Shown piece by piece: positions 12,806 to 23,843 of a DNA stretch of 64,000 nt. Source of the stretch: Cynocephalus volans (taxonomy: Eukaryota > Chordata > Mammalia > Dermoptera > Cynocephalidae). Under the pieces are notes generated by a model, which worked only from the letters and a program-made list of their open reading frames with translations, was not told the origin of the DNA and ran no database searches. Each line of letters starts with the position of its first letter. Position 1 is the first letter of the stretch. The position numbers and the translations under genes are program-made. Location of the stretch: the NCBI RefSeq assembly GCF_027409185.1, contig NC_084463.1, forward strand, positions 43,316,407-43,380,406, in the 5' to 3' direction.

Positions 12806-13330
12806 CTAAAATTTATAAGGGACATACATTTTAGCTACTTGCTTCTGATCATTTTCTGTTTCCCCAGAAATGTCATTTTTCCAAATGATGATTGGGAGGA
12901 GAGTAGGGTCATGGGTAAAATAATTCAAGTTCAATGTGCCTCTGCCTCTCTCTCCCACCAAACATCTCTGACTTTTTGGTAGCAGGGCACATCCTCTGAG
13001 TCCTGACAGGTATAGTGGGAGGGGGCAGCATGCACACAGCCCATCATAACTGCACCCCATGAAGACCCTTGTCTCCCTGACTGGCTGCAGAAATGCTTTC
13101 AGGGGGCGGGGGTCCTGAGGCTGATATCGGGTCCATTTCCAGTCTGTGTGACTGTGTACATTGTGAGAAGTCCTGTGGTGTAGAGCTGAGCATTGCTGCT
13201 GCTTGTGGAGGTGGCCTTGACAACATCCTCTGCTCCCACATGGCTGGTGCTGCCCTCGATGTGTGGGCACAGGTATAGCTGCTCAGTGAACTGGGCCTTG
13301 CTGTGCAGGAAGCTCTCTGCTCCTGCTTAA
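12806..13330 (-). other. GC-rich, coding-like island of unknown identity in intron
   Basis: A 300-400 base GC-rich block stands out from AT-rich intron. On the minus strand two long frames overlap (154 codons, 12806-13270; 65 codons, 13044-13241). One alternative frame reads FTEQLYLCPHIEG and NAQLYTTGLL, which looks protein-like but which I cannot place in a family. It could be a retrocopy fragment or simply GC-rich intronic sequence. No start, stop or poly(A) context supports a gene. Confidence 0.2.
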
Positions 13331-14319
13331 GGAGGTGCCCTGCCTGTTAAAGTATCCTTCACATTCTCAAGGTGATGCGATTAACATGCAATTTTTGTAA
13401 ATTTTGGGGGGGTGGATTTCTGTATAATTTCCTTAGTTTACAGACACAGTTTGCTTTTTAGTTCTCCCCAAGAAAATGGTGTTTCTCTTGTGTTTTTATA
13501 TCTGTTTGCTTCCATATTGCCTCTCTTTGTTTCCACTGTTTACCCCCCATTACTCAAGGCACGAAGTGGGCTAAAAATTCTTTTCATTTGTGCTTTATTA
13601 CAATTTTGAAATGGAAGTGCCTGGTCTTTATATTTACAGACACAATTCCCAGTATATTGGACTCCCTAAAGTCTTGTTAAGTAACTTAAAACATTTGGGA
13701 TGTGAACAGATTTTAAGTAGAAAACAGATTTCTGCAGTTTAATTCTAGCTGTGGGAGTTGAAAAGGAAAACCTAAATAGCCTGCAGATGTAAACCCAGAT
13801 AATTGCTTGTGTGAGTTCCCCATCTGAAAGCCTTGTCCTCCCGCTCATGTGTGTGTGCCACACAGGTGGCAAGGCACAGTGTGAAATGGATCCAGGAGAA
13901 CATGTGTCCTCAAGGATAAATTCTGGCATTGGCTCCAGAAGAACATTGCATTGAAATCATGAGCAAATTTCCTTTAATAAAACAAACATATGGTAGAATA
14001 CCAGATCCCAAGATCGTTTTGTAGAAATTTAAAGCTGGTGGTGGAGGGTGTGTCTGTGTTTTTTTTACAAGTTGCATAAGCCATTTTCTCTGTCTCTCCC
14101 AGAGTTGTCAGTGACAAATAAATGAGGCTGGGAGTAACCAGACATTGTACATCTAAACCAGCATTCTCCTCCCAATTTGAAGAAATATCAAAATTTGTTC
14201 TGATAAAGGATTTAGCTTGACAGCTGGTTTTTAATGTAATCCACATAGCTGGAATTTTCTTGAAAGCCAATAATGACATTCTTTTTGTATTTAAAGTGTC
14301 TTACTTTTAAAAATATTGT

Positions 14320-15060
14320 TATTAGCATATTCATTATTACAAATCATGATTTTCCTTTATGCCCTTTACCTGACCCATCATGCCCCAAACTCCCTCCCTC
14401 CCTCCGTCCCCCCATCTCTAATAACCATTGGTTTCTTCTGTCCTTCTGAAAGTTCAAGGAATTGTAGTCTTTTCTGTTTCTTTGTTACTTTGCTTCTGTG
14501 TTTTTCTTTCTTTCTTAGCACCTAGTTATAAGTGAGAGCATGTGGTATTTATCTATCCTTGTCTGGCTTATTTCACACAACATAATTTTCTCCAGACTCA
14601 TCCAGGTTGTTACAAATGGCAGAATTTCATTCATTTTTTATAGCTGAGTAGTATTCCATTGTGTACATATATCACATTTTCCTTATCCAGTCATCTGTTG
14701 ATGGGCACGGAGGTTGGTACTATATTTTGGCTATTGTAAATAGAGCTGCAGTGAATGTGGGAGTGCAGGTAACCCTTTGAAGTGATTTCCATTTCTTTGG
14801 ATATATATACAGTAGTGGGATTGCTGGATCATATGGTAGTGCTGTCTGTATTTGAGGAAGCTTCTTTGCTGTTTTCCATAGTGGCTGTGCTAATTTACAG
14901 CCCCACCAACATTGTAGCAGAGTTCTCCTTTCCCCATATCCTCAGTAGCAATTGTTGTTAATGGTCTTTTTAATAATGGTCAGTCTAAGTGGAGTGTGGT
15001 TTTGATTTGAATTTCTCTGATGACTAGTGATGCTGAGCATTTTTTCATGTACTGTTGCCA
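14320..15060 (-). repeat. L1 ORF2 3' portion and terminus
   Basis: The plus strand carries the familiar antisense L1 phrases: GAGTAGTATTCCATTGTGTA, CATCTGTTGATGGGCA, GGTTGGTACTATATTTTGGC and GGGATTGCTGGATCATATGG. The element therefore lies on the minus strand inside the 5-kb intron between the exons at 10745 and 15986. No intact reading frame. Confidence 0.85.
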
Positions 15061-15985
15061 AACAAGCATCATCCAGTGACATGGCGTCTGCACCAGAGCC
15101 CCTGCCTAGCTGAGGGGTTGCAGTGCTGATCTTTGAGTTCTGGTGGACTATATAGGATTATAATGCAATGGGTTCTTTCCTGGCATGTAAAGGTTTTTGT
15201 GCATGATGGGGGCTTTTGAGGGGTTTTTTTGAGCTTTGGACTATAATCCTTGTTTTAATTAAAAGCACTAATTTACTGTTTACCACATTAATTGAATAAT
15301 GACTAGAGGGCGTTAAAGGGGGACATTAAAACAGCAACATTATTATATTGTTGGTTGCCAATTCTTAGTATGGAAACATGATTGACTTTCCCCATCTTGC
15401 AAATTCCTCTCACCTTTCCATATTTCATTAATGGCATACAAGTGACTCGTCTAGTAGGACAATGTGGCATGTGAAACCCCCCCCCCCGCTCAGATGTGGT
15501 TGCCACAGAGTTCCACTTTGGGTTGAATGTGCATGTAAGGAGCACTCGTCTGTTTACCCTTCCTGAAAAGAGTTTTGAAACTCAAGTTTATAAAAAAATT
15601 GCACTTGAATTCTGTAGTGCTATCCCAAACCTACGTAGGGCATTTTTGTTTGTTTTTTTGGTAAAATGAAGTTTGTCCTTTAGTTTTAAAGCTCAACTGA
15701 GGAGTAAATTGGGTCTTTGATTATGGAGTTTGTTGGTCAAAATAAAAGCTTTAATATAATAAAATAATAAAGCATTTTTCTATCTGAAATAACCCATAGT
15801 CACTATCATTAATACTGCTGACAGCCCTTAATTATGCTTCTTTTCTGAATTTTAAGATTTTAAAAATCCTTTTTTCTAGCTGTATCCTATTCAGTAATGC
15901 CTAGTAAGCTCTTGCTAGTTAAGGGTGGGTGTGCTTTGAAGCCTGTTCTCCTGTGTCACCTGCACACCTGCGCTCTCTCTTGCAG

Positions 15986-16430
15986 CCAGGAAGGCAGATG
16001 GAAGAGCAGAGGAGAAGGCAGTGGTGACCTCGGCCTCAAACAGAAAAGCCTGCCCGGGCTGCTTGGTGGGCAAACGACCATCACCAAGACATGTCGCTCC
16101 AAAGAAGTCTCCTCCATTTCCTAATGTGGCAGCAGCCAAACCGGCCATTAAAAAGTCACCCTCTAGCTTCAAGGGCACCATCTCCCAAAAGCCATGGCTC
16201 TCGGGCACCCCATCAGGTGGCACTTCTGCTGTCAGGCAGACGGTGGTTTCCAGACAGTTCCCTGGATCTGCTGCTTTGGTTGGAGCCATTGGGAAGCCGG
16301 TAACAACTTCTCTTCCTGTGGCCTCTCCAGTCCCAGGACACCTTGGGACCTGGAGTCTTGCCCAGTCACAGCCCAGTTCACAAATTCGGCAGAATATAAG
16401 ACGCTCCTTGAAAGAGATTTTGTGGAAAAG
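15986..16430 (+). pseudogene. DIDO1: DIDO1-like exon (linker and start of TFS2M domain)
   Basis: A CTCTTGCAG acceptor and GTGGGC donor bound 445 bases. Joined to the previous exon in phase 1 it reads PRKADGRAEEKA and onward through NVAAAKPAIKKSPSSFKGT and PGSAALVGAIGKPV, ending QIRQNIRRSLKEILWKR. The last motif is the start of the TFIIS central domain in DIDO1 and PHF3. The frame is open across the exon. An antisense frame at 15915-16289 is a shadow. Confidence 0.85.
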
Positions 16431-16569
16431 GTGGGCTGTTGTCCTTGGCTTTTATCTGTGGAAGCTCTTCCATGTATGGCGTGATCATTTTGAGATTGCC
16501 CCACTGTTTCAAAAATGTAATGTATCCAAATTCAAGGGTTTTATGTAGTTTCTTTTTCATTCCATTCAG

Positions 16570-16729
16570 AGTCAGTGACAGTGATGACTTAATCATGACA
16601 GAGAAAGAAGTAGGAAACATCACCCTTCATCTGGAGAAGGAAATGTTTAACTTGTTTCAAGTTACAGATATTCGCTACATGAGAAAATACCGCAGCCTCC
16701 TGTTCAACCTCAAGGATCCTAAAAATCAG
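16570..16729 (+). pseudogene. DIDO1: DIDO1-like exon, TFS2M domain core
   Basis: A CCATTCAG acceptor lies only 139 bases after the previous donor; a GTGTGT donor follows. The 160-base exon encodes VSDSDDLIMTEKEVGNI, then KEMFNLFQVTD and LLFNLKDPKNQ, the helical core of the TFIIS central (TFS2M) domain. It is among the best preserved parts of the copy. Phase runs from 2 to 0 as needed by both neighbours. Confidence 0.85.
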
Positions 16730-17878
16730 GTGTGTGTGATCTCTATGTACTGCAATATTCCTGACGCAGAGGGAAACTTGGTGTGTGTTTTCTATTAGCT
16801 GAGTTTCAGAGTCATACATCAAAGAGCATTTGCAACATTTATATTATTTCCATGAAAGTTAAAAACTATTTTTATCCTCTGTGACACTTCTGTATGCCCT
16901 CATGTACTTGGTATTATTTGAGGATCTTTCTGTTCCCTACCTTAAGTGGACTCTTGTCAGTGATCTCAGTGGCTGAAGTTCATCTTTTATTTCACCAGGT
17001 TGGCCTCTCATAAACATTACAGTGCCAAATCAAATGTCCATCCCTTCATTTGCTCTAAAGTAAAGTACAGATTCTTTAATCTAGAATATGAGTGTGTCCA
17101 TATTCTGGCTACAGACAGCCTTTTCTGCCTTATTTTCTTTTCTCTCATCACTTGAGTGAGCCCGACAATTTGGGCTACTTCACAGTAATAATAAGGAGCA
17201 GCCCCTCCAGTTCTCACCATTTGGACGGGTGCTGCAGGGCAGCTCAGTCCTTATTGCAGCTGTGGAGTGGGGGTTGTTCTCCTGCGATGAAAATGGAAAT
17301 GGAATCTGAGAAGGCTGAGCTGCTTGTCTGGTACAGTCTCTTGCCTCCTGCCTCCAGGGCTCCCAGTCTTCTGGTCCTGTGTCACTCTCTGAGCTCTTAG
17401 CTGTGCAGTAGAAGCAGGGTCAGATACTCTGCATCTCAGCGTGGTTAACAGCCCCCCAGCACAAGTCATTTCTTCCTGTCTGTATTCCTAATACTGTATA
17501 TTTCTGACCTGTATTCCAAATTGTGTACGTGATTTTGTTTTTCCTGCGGAGGTGACTTTTTATTTTTTAAAGAAGAATCAGTGCAACATGGGCCTTGCTT
17601 GACTTTGAAACGCATGTTTTCTGTGCCTCCATTTGCTCTCAGCTGGGCGGCCTGGCGCGTGCTCTCAAGGGACTGCTTTGGGAGGCAGGTGAGGTCGCGC
17701 CTCTGCAGGGCTCTGTGCAGTGCAGCCCTGCACGGAAAGCTTTGGTTTTTGTCCAGTGGTCCTTGAACCTCCAGGCAGAGCTTCTTGTGCTGCTTTATTG
17801 TTTCTGTAGCCTCCACATTAACACACACAGATATTGTTTGAATGAATGTATGAATGAATGAATGATGTTTCTTTATAG

Positions 17879-17995
17879 GGACTCTTCCGTCGTGTTTTGC
17901 GTGGAGAAATCTCTTTGGCAAAACTTGTGAGAATGAAGCCAGAAGAACTTGGATCTAAGGAAATTTCCCGGGGGAAAGAGAAACTGATGACATCT
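17879..17995 (+). pseudogene. DIDO1: DIDO1-like exon, end of TFS2M domain
   Basis: A TTTATAG acceptor and GTGAGT donor bound 117 bases (39 codons, phase 0). The product GLFRRVLRGEISLAKLV is the hallmark last helix of the TFS2M domain, found in DIDO1, PHF3 and TFIIS. The frame is open. The short TGAA repeat just upstream (around 17840-17862) lies in the intron. Confidence 0.85.
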
Positions 17996-18138
17996 GTGAG
18001 TACTGACTTAGAATGGCTGCTTCAGATACCAGAGACTTAACTTTACCAGAAGTCAAATAATACACTGTTTGCAGGAGTGATATGCTTTCCTCCTGGAAAA
18101 CAAGGTGGAGGGCTTGATTTTTGACTTTTTTATTTTAG

Positions 18139-18243
18139 GTGATAGAATCCAGAACTAAATTGTGCCATGAAGGCAGAAAGACTGACATTAAAAACAGGAA
18201 ACCATTCCCAGTAAAAAAGATTCTACACCCATGTCAGACTTAG
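18139..18243 (+). pseudogene. DIDO1: DIDO1-like exon ending in an in-frame TAG
   Basis: A TATTTTAG acceptor and GTGTGA donor bound 105 bases, equal to the 35 codons I recall for the DIDO1 exon. The product begins VIESRTKLCHE as expected, but the second half only matches the family (IPSKKD...PMSD) in a shifted frame. That implies about two extra bases after the first third, balanced near the donor. Read in the incoming frame the last codon is TAG (18241-18243), so translation of the full transcript would stop here. Confidence 0.75.
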
Positions 18244-18507
18244 GTGTGAGCATTTGGTATTTTCGGGGTTCAGAAAAGATAGAGTAAAATTTCTCCATTC
18301 CAAATGTTTTTAGGTGTCTTAAATTATTGGGCAGGACACTGAGCTTATAACAAATATATATAATTTCATTACTTCTCAAATACTTGTATCCAGTGGTCCT
18401 TTTTTTTCTTGTAGTGGTTCTTAATCACATCCACCTTTTTTCATGTGTGCTGTTAATTTGGAAATGGCATTGGAAAATAAATTACCTACCTTTTTTTTTT
18501 CTTTGAG

Positions 18508-18643
18508 GAACAGCAAGAATCAGTACAAGCTGTCCCTGAAAAAAGCCCCCAGCCCCTTCTGGACGTCCGTAGCAATTTGTTGAAAGACACAACAAGCCAG
18601 CATGAGGCGCATCTTTTTAATCTAAATTGTAAAATCTGTACCG
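18508..18643 (+). pseudogene. DIDO1: DIDO1-like exon (region after TFS2M)
   Basis: A CTTTGAG acceptor and GTGAGC donor bound 136 bases. The product EQQESVQAVPEKS, then LLKDTTSQHEAHLFNLNC and KICTG, matches the DIDO1 segment directly after the TFS2M domain, including the CKICTG motif. The frame is open and ends in phase 1. It lies downstream of the in-frame stop in the previous exon. Confidence 0.8.
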
Positions 18644-18893
18644 GTGAGCATAATTTTGGGATCCCATTAAACTGGATTTTGCTTAAGATCACTAATCCTT
18701 CCAAATGCGATGTTAAACCAAAAAAAAAGGGAGGGGGGTAGAATGGATTACTGGAGTTCATGAAGTTAACTCCTCTCTTTGCATTGTTGCTTTTGGGTTC
18801 TCGTAAGCAATTACTTGCTCATGAGCACGCTGTGCTCTCAGATGTGTCAGATTTCTCACCATGTCTTTCCTCATCTACCTCAGGTCAGATTTC

Positions 18894-19388
18894 CTCATCA
18901 GAAGATGAGCCACCTCTGAAAAAACAGAAATTGTTGGCTTCTGCTAAGAAAGAAGACTTAAAATCCAAGTGTGTCAGCTCTCCATCTGATCCAGTTCCTA
19001 ACTCAGCTGATGAAGGAATACCAGGAACTCTGCCCAGAAATGCTTCTGAGCCAGACCTGGAAAGTGCTTCTCATTCAAACCTGTAGGGAAAGTATTTCCC
19101 TGGGCCCCCAGGAGATGTCATTCTTGAGCTCTCCCCAGTGGAAGGCCATGGGGATGCAGTGGTCACCACTGTCACTATGTCTAGCTGGGACTCCAGGACT
19201 GCTCCAAGTGGATCGTGCACAGTGACAGCCTCCATACCAGCCCAGCCAGACAGTGCCCATGTGGTAGAAACCAAACAAGACACACTGATGCCTGCTTTGA
19301 CTTCTTTGGCGGTGCCCAGGTTCATAATGGCTAAGCCGTCTTCATCCCCTGACCCAGGACACTTGTCAGTTCCATCACAGAATATCAG
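18894..19388 (+). pseudogene. DIDO1: DIDO1-like exon with internal nonsense codon
   Basis: A ACCTCAG acceptor and GTGTGT donor bound 495 bases. The product opens QISSSEDEPPLKKQKL and continues through LESASHSNL, where a TAG (19084-19086) replaces a sense codon. The same frame resumes GKYFPGPPGD and runs on through VVTTVTMSSWDSRTAPS and IMAKPSSSPDPGHLSVP. The match on both sides of the stop, in one frame, shows a point nonsense mutation rather than an exon end. A small in-frame deletion after SPVEG is also apparent relative to the family. Confidence 0.8.
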
Positions 19389-19680
19389 GTGTGTATTTCA
19401 GATATAATCTGAAAGAGCCAATGAAGTTTTCTTTTGAACTAATGAACGGAAAGGCAATTGGTGATTTCAACTCTGAGTTTGACTCTGAAATACAATTCAG
19501 TTTGTTCTTCTCTTACCAAAATGTCTATTTATATCATTATGATTAAAGCATTTATTGGCAAAAGTAAGCTACCAAAACTTGTAGGAATTCACTTTTACTT
19601 TTAAACACATGCTCTTCATTCTTTTGAAATTCTCATTGTACAAGAGAGATTTCCTTATTTTTCATGGTTTTGTTTTACAG

Positions 19681-19834
19681 TGTCTCAGAGTCACGTTCCT
19701 CTCCAGAAGGAGATACGACCCACTTTTTATCTCAACTCAGCACCATTTGGAAAGGATTTATTAACATGAAAAGTGTAGCAAAATTTGTCACTAAGGCATA
19801 TCCTGTCTCTGGCTGTTTTGATTATCTCAGTGAG
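19681..19834 (+). pseudogene. DIDO1: DIDO1-like exon, start of SPOC domain; last exon present
   Basis: A TTTTACAG acceptor and a GTTTGT donor bound 154 bases. The product SVSESRSSPEGDTTHFL, then LSTIWKGFINM and VTKAYPVSGCFDYLSE, is the first third of the DIDO1 SPOC domain, which binds phosphorylated RNA polymerase II CTD in this family. I searched the following sequence by eye for the next SPOC exon and found none, so the duplicated segment probably ends in the intron after this exon. Confidence 0.85.
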
Positions 19835-22800
19835 GTTTGTACCAAAAGTATATGTGTGTGTGCTTGTGTGTATGTGTCTTTCACAGGAGTTCCTCTACTA
19901 AAGGCAGACATGTGCCACTCTTACGCTGGCTGCCTGGGTACTTAAATACCTCCAAAGGCAAGATAATGGTTGCCATAGTGGGTCAGCAGGTCATGCAGTT
20001 TGCACAGAGCAGAAATTTGACTGAGCAGTTGGGCAGCCCAGTGATCTGTTTAGCAGTGATCTGTTTAGCAAGGGCATTTACCACACGTGTGTGCCCAGCC
20101 ACCAGCATGGCCAGGCGTCTGTAACCTGCATAGTGTGGGTGGCAGGTGTAACCCCCAGATAGGTCTTTCAATTTTCAAAGTTAAAAAAGATGGCACTAGA
20201 ATTTATGACCTTGGGAAGGAGTGGCAAGTCAGTTATCCTGTTAATAACAGAATCATTACTGTATGTGTGTGTGTGTGTTCACAAAAGATAACGTAAAAAG
20301 GTTGGGCAGCAGTTTCTAAACAATCCTGTTCGTCAGAAGGTTATTACACCACCTTTGGGTTTGGGAGCTCGTTATCCTGGATGGTAGTTCACCAGTCATT
20401 ATTTAATACAGTTATCACCATTTTCCTTGGAATTGTTGTTTTCTTGAATTTTGGGTTGTTTGATGCCTTCATGTTACTGCATTAGTCTCTTTTTGAACAC
20501 TAGAGTTTCACAGGTGATTTACTCCTGGACGTGCCATTTGGTCATTGGTAGAGCCCTGAATGTAATCTCTGTCATATTGTTAGAGACTGGCACCCTAGCT
20601 GGTGGGAACTCATTGGTCTAACTGAATGGTGCCCAAGGTTGCGTGGCTCCCTGTCTGGAATTGTCTTTGTCTCCACTTCTGTGCATGTGCAGGCTTGCTC
20701 AGGAAACTGGTTTGTCCCATTTGCAAATAACAAATTTTTCTTTCTCCCACTCTTATCTCTATCTAGCTTCCTGCCTCGATATGATGAATCCAATTCCTTT
20801 TTCCTAGACTGTTTCTTCACTGGAGAAAGCCTCGAAGGGTTTGTTTTCTGAGATAATAAGCAAGCAATCTCTCAGAGTATAAATATTTCTCTGGTGGGGG
20901 TCTCAAATCAAATCGAAAAGTTTTCCATGTCCAAAACTGTCCTACTATCACTTGGGACATTTTTAGGAAAACTTTTGCAAGAATGATTTCTGGTTTCTTT
21001 ATTCAATTTTGCTTCTCTCGAAAAAACCTCTCAGTCGACTGAAACCTCTCTGCTTGAATCCCTGATAATGTTTTGCTCTGACAGATCCATCTTCTCTCTT
21101 CTCATTGGCACAATTTTTGCTACATCTATAAACTTTTTATTTTAAAAAAAACCCCAAAACTTGACTAGTATGTCATTCAATCTTGTAAATAATAACAAAC
21201 AAATAAAAGGATGAACCAGTATCTGACTCTAATCCAAAATGGAAATTATTCTTGCTGAGTTCAGACCTAGAAAATTCTTGTCCTGTTCTTCAAGGGCATC
21301 ACCCTGAAGGCAGTAGTCTAGTTTAAAAACACACGGTTTGGAAAACCATTGATCTAACTATATGTGCCTCAAATATGTCTCTAGGATTACATTCTGCTGG
21401 TTATTTCCTTTCTGTTAAAATAAATTTACATCTACAAAAGGAATCTCCATTTATAAATGGATGTTATTCTTGGCACCAGAAAAACAGGAAGTACTAAATC
21501 ACTAGAAAAGGAAGAAGGCATGGACTTTAATGTAAGTCACAAAACTTACCTCTGTTTAAGAGTCTTCTCCTGGCCATCTTATCTTAACCAGCATTTCCCT
21601 ATACTCTTTTTTGGGTGTGTTGACTAATGATGAAAACTATGCTATGTGCCTTTGGTACGTAAGTTTTCTGCTTTGACTTCTCTAGGACATGATAGCTTAT
21701 TTTTTAAAATGAAAATGTAGGAAAGATGACATCAGAAAAACAAGAAAAAGGTGGAATATGTAGAAATTGGGCAAATAAAAATCTTGTCTTTTCCATAGAA
21801 ATCGTGTCTCTTCTATAAATACTAGGAAAAAGCATGAGCCACCAAAGTGAGTAATCTTAACATACTCATCTGACAAAAACAAATTTGAGTCCACATTTTA
21901 TATGCTAGAAAGTATTGTGTTATTGTGCCTATTGTACATGGCTAACATTTTAAAATAAAAACCTATATGATCTGTTTCTGTGTGTGTGTTCATGTACATG
22001 TACGTATGAATGTGTGATTTGTTTCTTTACCACCAGATGGTGTCAATAAAATTTGTTTATAAAAGATCTTTAATTGTTGTAAAGAAACATAATTGATTTT
22101 AAACTTCCAGAAATATAAACTTTTAGAAACTAACTGAAAAAAATTTTGCTTTTTAATTCATGTGATATGGGGTCATTTTTAGTTAGCAATAGCTAGTTAA
22201 AATTTGTTTAATTAAAAAAGGTAGGTCTTCAGAGTGGTAAAAATTAAATGTAATGCAGACCCACAACTTTTATTCTATTTTGCCTTATCAAGTAGTAAGT
22301 TTAAAAATTAAGTTATCTGTATTACCAAATTTGTTAGCAAGGAAAAATAACACAATGGTAGCTAGACTTGTTAGGTATTGTAACATGTTTAAAAATAGTT
22401 TTCCAAATCTCCTCAGCAACTTACACCCTTCAAGTTTGTCTTTGTTAAATTAAATGATGGATATTCATCAAGTTTTTAGATCACATTCAAGTAAAATAAA
22501 ATAATGAAACATTAATTTCTGAACATATGTTTATCTACTTTGGATTCTTATTACACATTAACTAAGGATATTTGAGTCTGTTAGCAAACATGTGCTGTAC
22601 CTCACTGAGAAACTGCATGCTGGGAAAACACATGCTTCTATTTTATTTTTGAATCCAGTAAATATTTACAAAGTAGAAAGTTGAACAAACTCCACGGAAC
22701 TCAGCAGTACACATTTTCAAGGAGAACACTTGACAAACAACTTCACTATAATTGCATTTCTGGTGAGAGATAAAGCCATAAAATTTTTATTTATAGTTTT

Positions 22801-23433
22801 TCCTATCTGCAGAATGCTGGTGTGACACACTAATGATTTTCTAGTTCTTACTACACATTAGAATTTATAAGAATTAAAAATTATAACTATTTCTAATTCT
22901 AATTACTATACACATTATGTGAAACATCACTGTAAGGAGTGAAGGTAAGATATATTTTTAAGTGAAGCTATGAGGAATAAAGGACGTTCTTGTTAAATAA
23001 AGAGTAATTTTGTCCTAATGTAGAATGTTTGGTTGTTCCATAATAAGAAAGAGAATGAATGGAACAAAATGAACTTCTAGAAGGTTTACTGAAGAGAAAT
23101 TTTGAAAAAGAAATTTTATGTGTGATCAAAGTGGCTAAGAATTGAAGGAAACTACTATGAAGGTTTTTTTTAAAATTGATCATTAATATCGTAAACCAAC
23201 TGATTCAAAACTAGAATTGTATCTTCTCTATTAAAATAACAAAGATTTCCTGGACTCCTGGTCTGTTCTTATTAAGAAATTGTGGAAGAGATTTTTTGTT
23301 TTGTTTTGTATTTTGTTTGTTTTTGTTTTTGGTAATTGAACTAGGAAACAAAGTTTCTTTGTTTTATGAAGATATGTTCTATATTCCTGTGTTTCATGTT
23401 GTGGTTATTAGGTCTATTATTTAAGAAAACTGA
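19835..23433. other. intergenic, no recognised gene
   Basis: This AT-rich stretch follows the last DIDO1-like exon. Short TG-rich tracts occur near 19852-19880 and 20262-20278. No exon of the missing SPOC part, no RNA gene and no recognisable transposon body was found by eye, though old repeats are likely. Confidence 0.5.
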
Positions 23434-23843
23434 GTGTATTTGTCTGTTTTTGCGCTGCAATAATGGAATACCTGAGGTTGGGTAATTAATAAAGAACAGA
23501 AGTTTATTTGGCTTATGATTCTGGGACAGCTGCATCTGGTGTGGGCCTCAGGCTGCTTCTACTCATGGCAGAAAGCGGCAGGCAGCTGACAGCACATGAT
23601 GGGAGGAAGCATGTGCACATGTGAGACAGAGAGTGAGAGAGAGAGAAACAGGGGAAGTTCTAGGGTCTTTTTAAACAAGTAGATCTCATGGGAACTAATA
23701 AAGCAAGAACTTACTCTCCCCCCCAGGGACAGCATCAACCGAATCATGAGGGATCCACCCTGTGACTCAGCTCCCGACACTGCCACACTGGGGATCAGAT
23801 TTCCTCATGAGTTTGGGGGTACACCACATCCAAACTCTACCAC
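23434..23843 (-). repeat. MaLR solo LTR (MST/THE1-like)
   Basis: The plus strand shows the antisense hallmarks of ERVL-MaLR LTRs: TGTCTGTTTTTGCGCTGC, CCTGAGGTTGGGTAATTAAT, AGATCTCATGGGAACTA, AATCATGAGGGATCCACCC and the final ACACATCCAAACTCTACCAC equivalent. No internal retroviral genes flank it, so it is a solo LTR. A GA-rich run interrupts it at about 23628-23645. Confidence 0.75.

Larger units (their letters stand above)
10959..15985 (+). other. intron of DIDO1-like copy, remainder
   Basis: Apart from the L1 at 14320-15060 and the GC-rich island near 13 kb, I see no gene, RNA or strong regulatory signal. Short A+T-rich open frames have no family resemblance. A C-homopolymer of about ten bases occurs near 15477-15487. 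Confidence 0.5.
3363..19834 (+). pseudogene. DIDO1: unprocessed, 3'-truncated DIDO1-like pseudogene (N-terminus to start of SPOC domain)
   Basis: Eleven consecutive exons encode a recognisable counterpart of DIDO1, the chromatin protein with an N-terminal basic region, PHD finger, TFIIS central (TFS2M) domain and SPOC domain. Exons are separated by introns with GT/AG borders and joinable phases, so the copy arose by DNA duplication rather than retrotransposition. Disablement is clear: loss of PHD zinc ligands (4200/4973 junction and exon 4973-5294), an in-frame TAG closing the exon at 18241-18243 with offsetting indels, a TAG at 19084-19086, and no exons for the remainder of SPOC or the C-terminus in the following 40 kb. 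It could in principle still yield a short N-terminal protein, because the first stop lies more than 700 codons into the spliced frame. Whether it is transcribed cannot be seen here. Confidence 0.85.
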
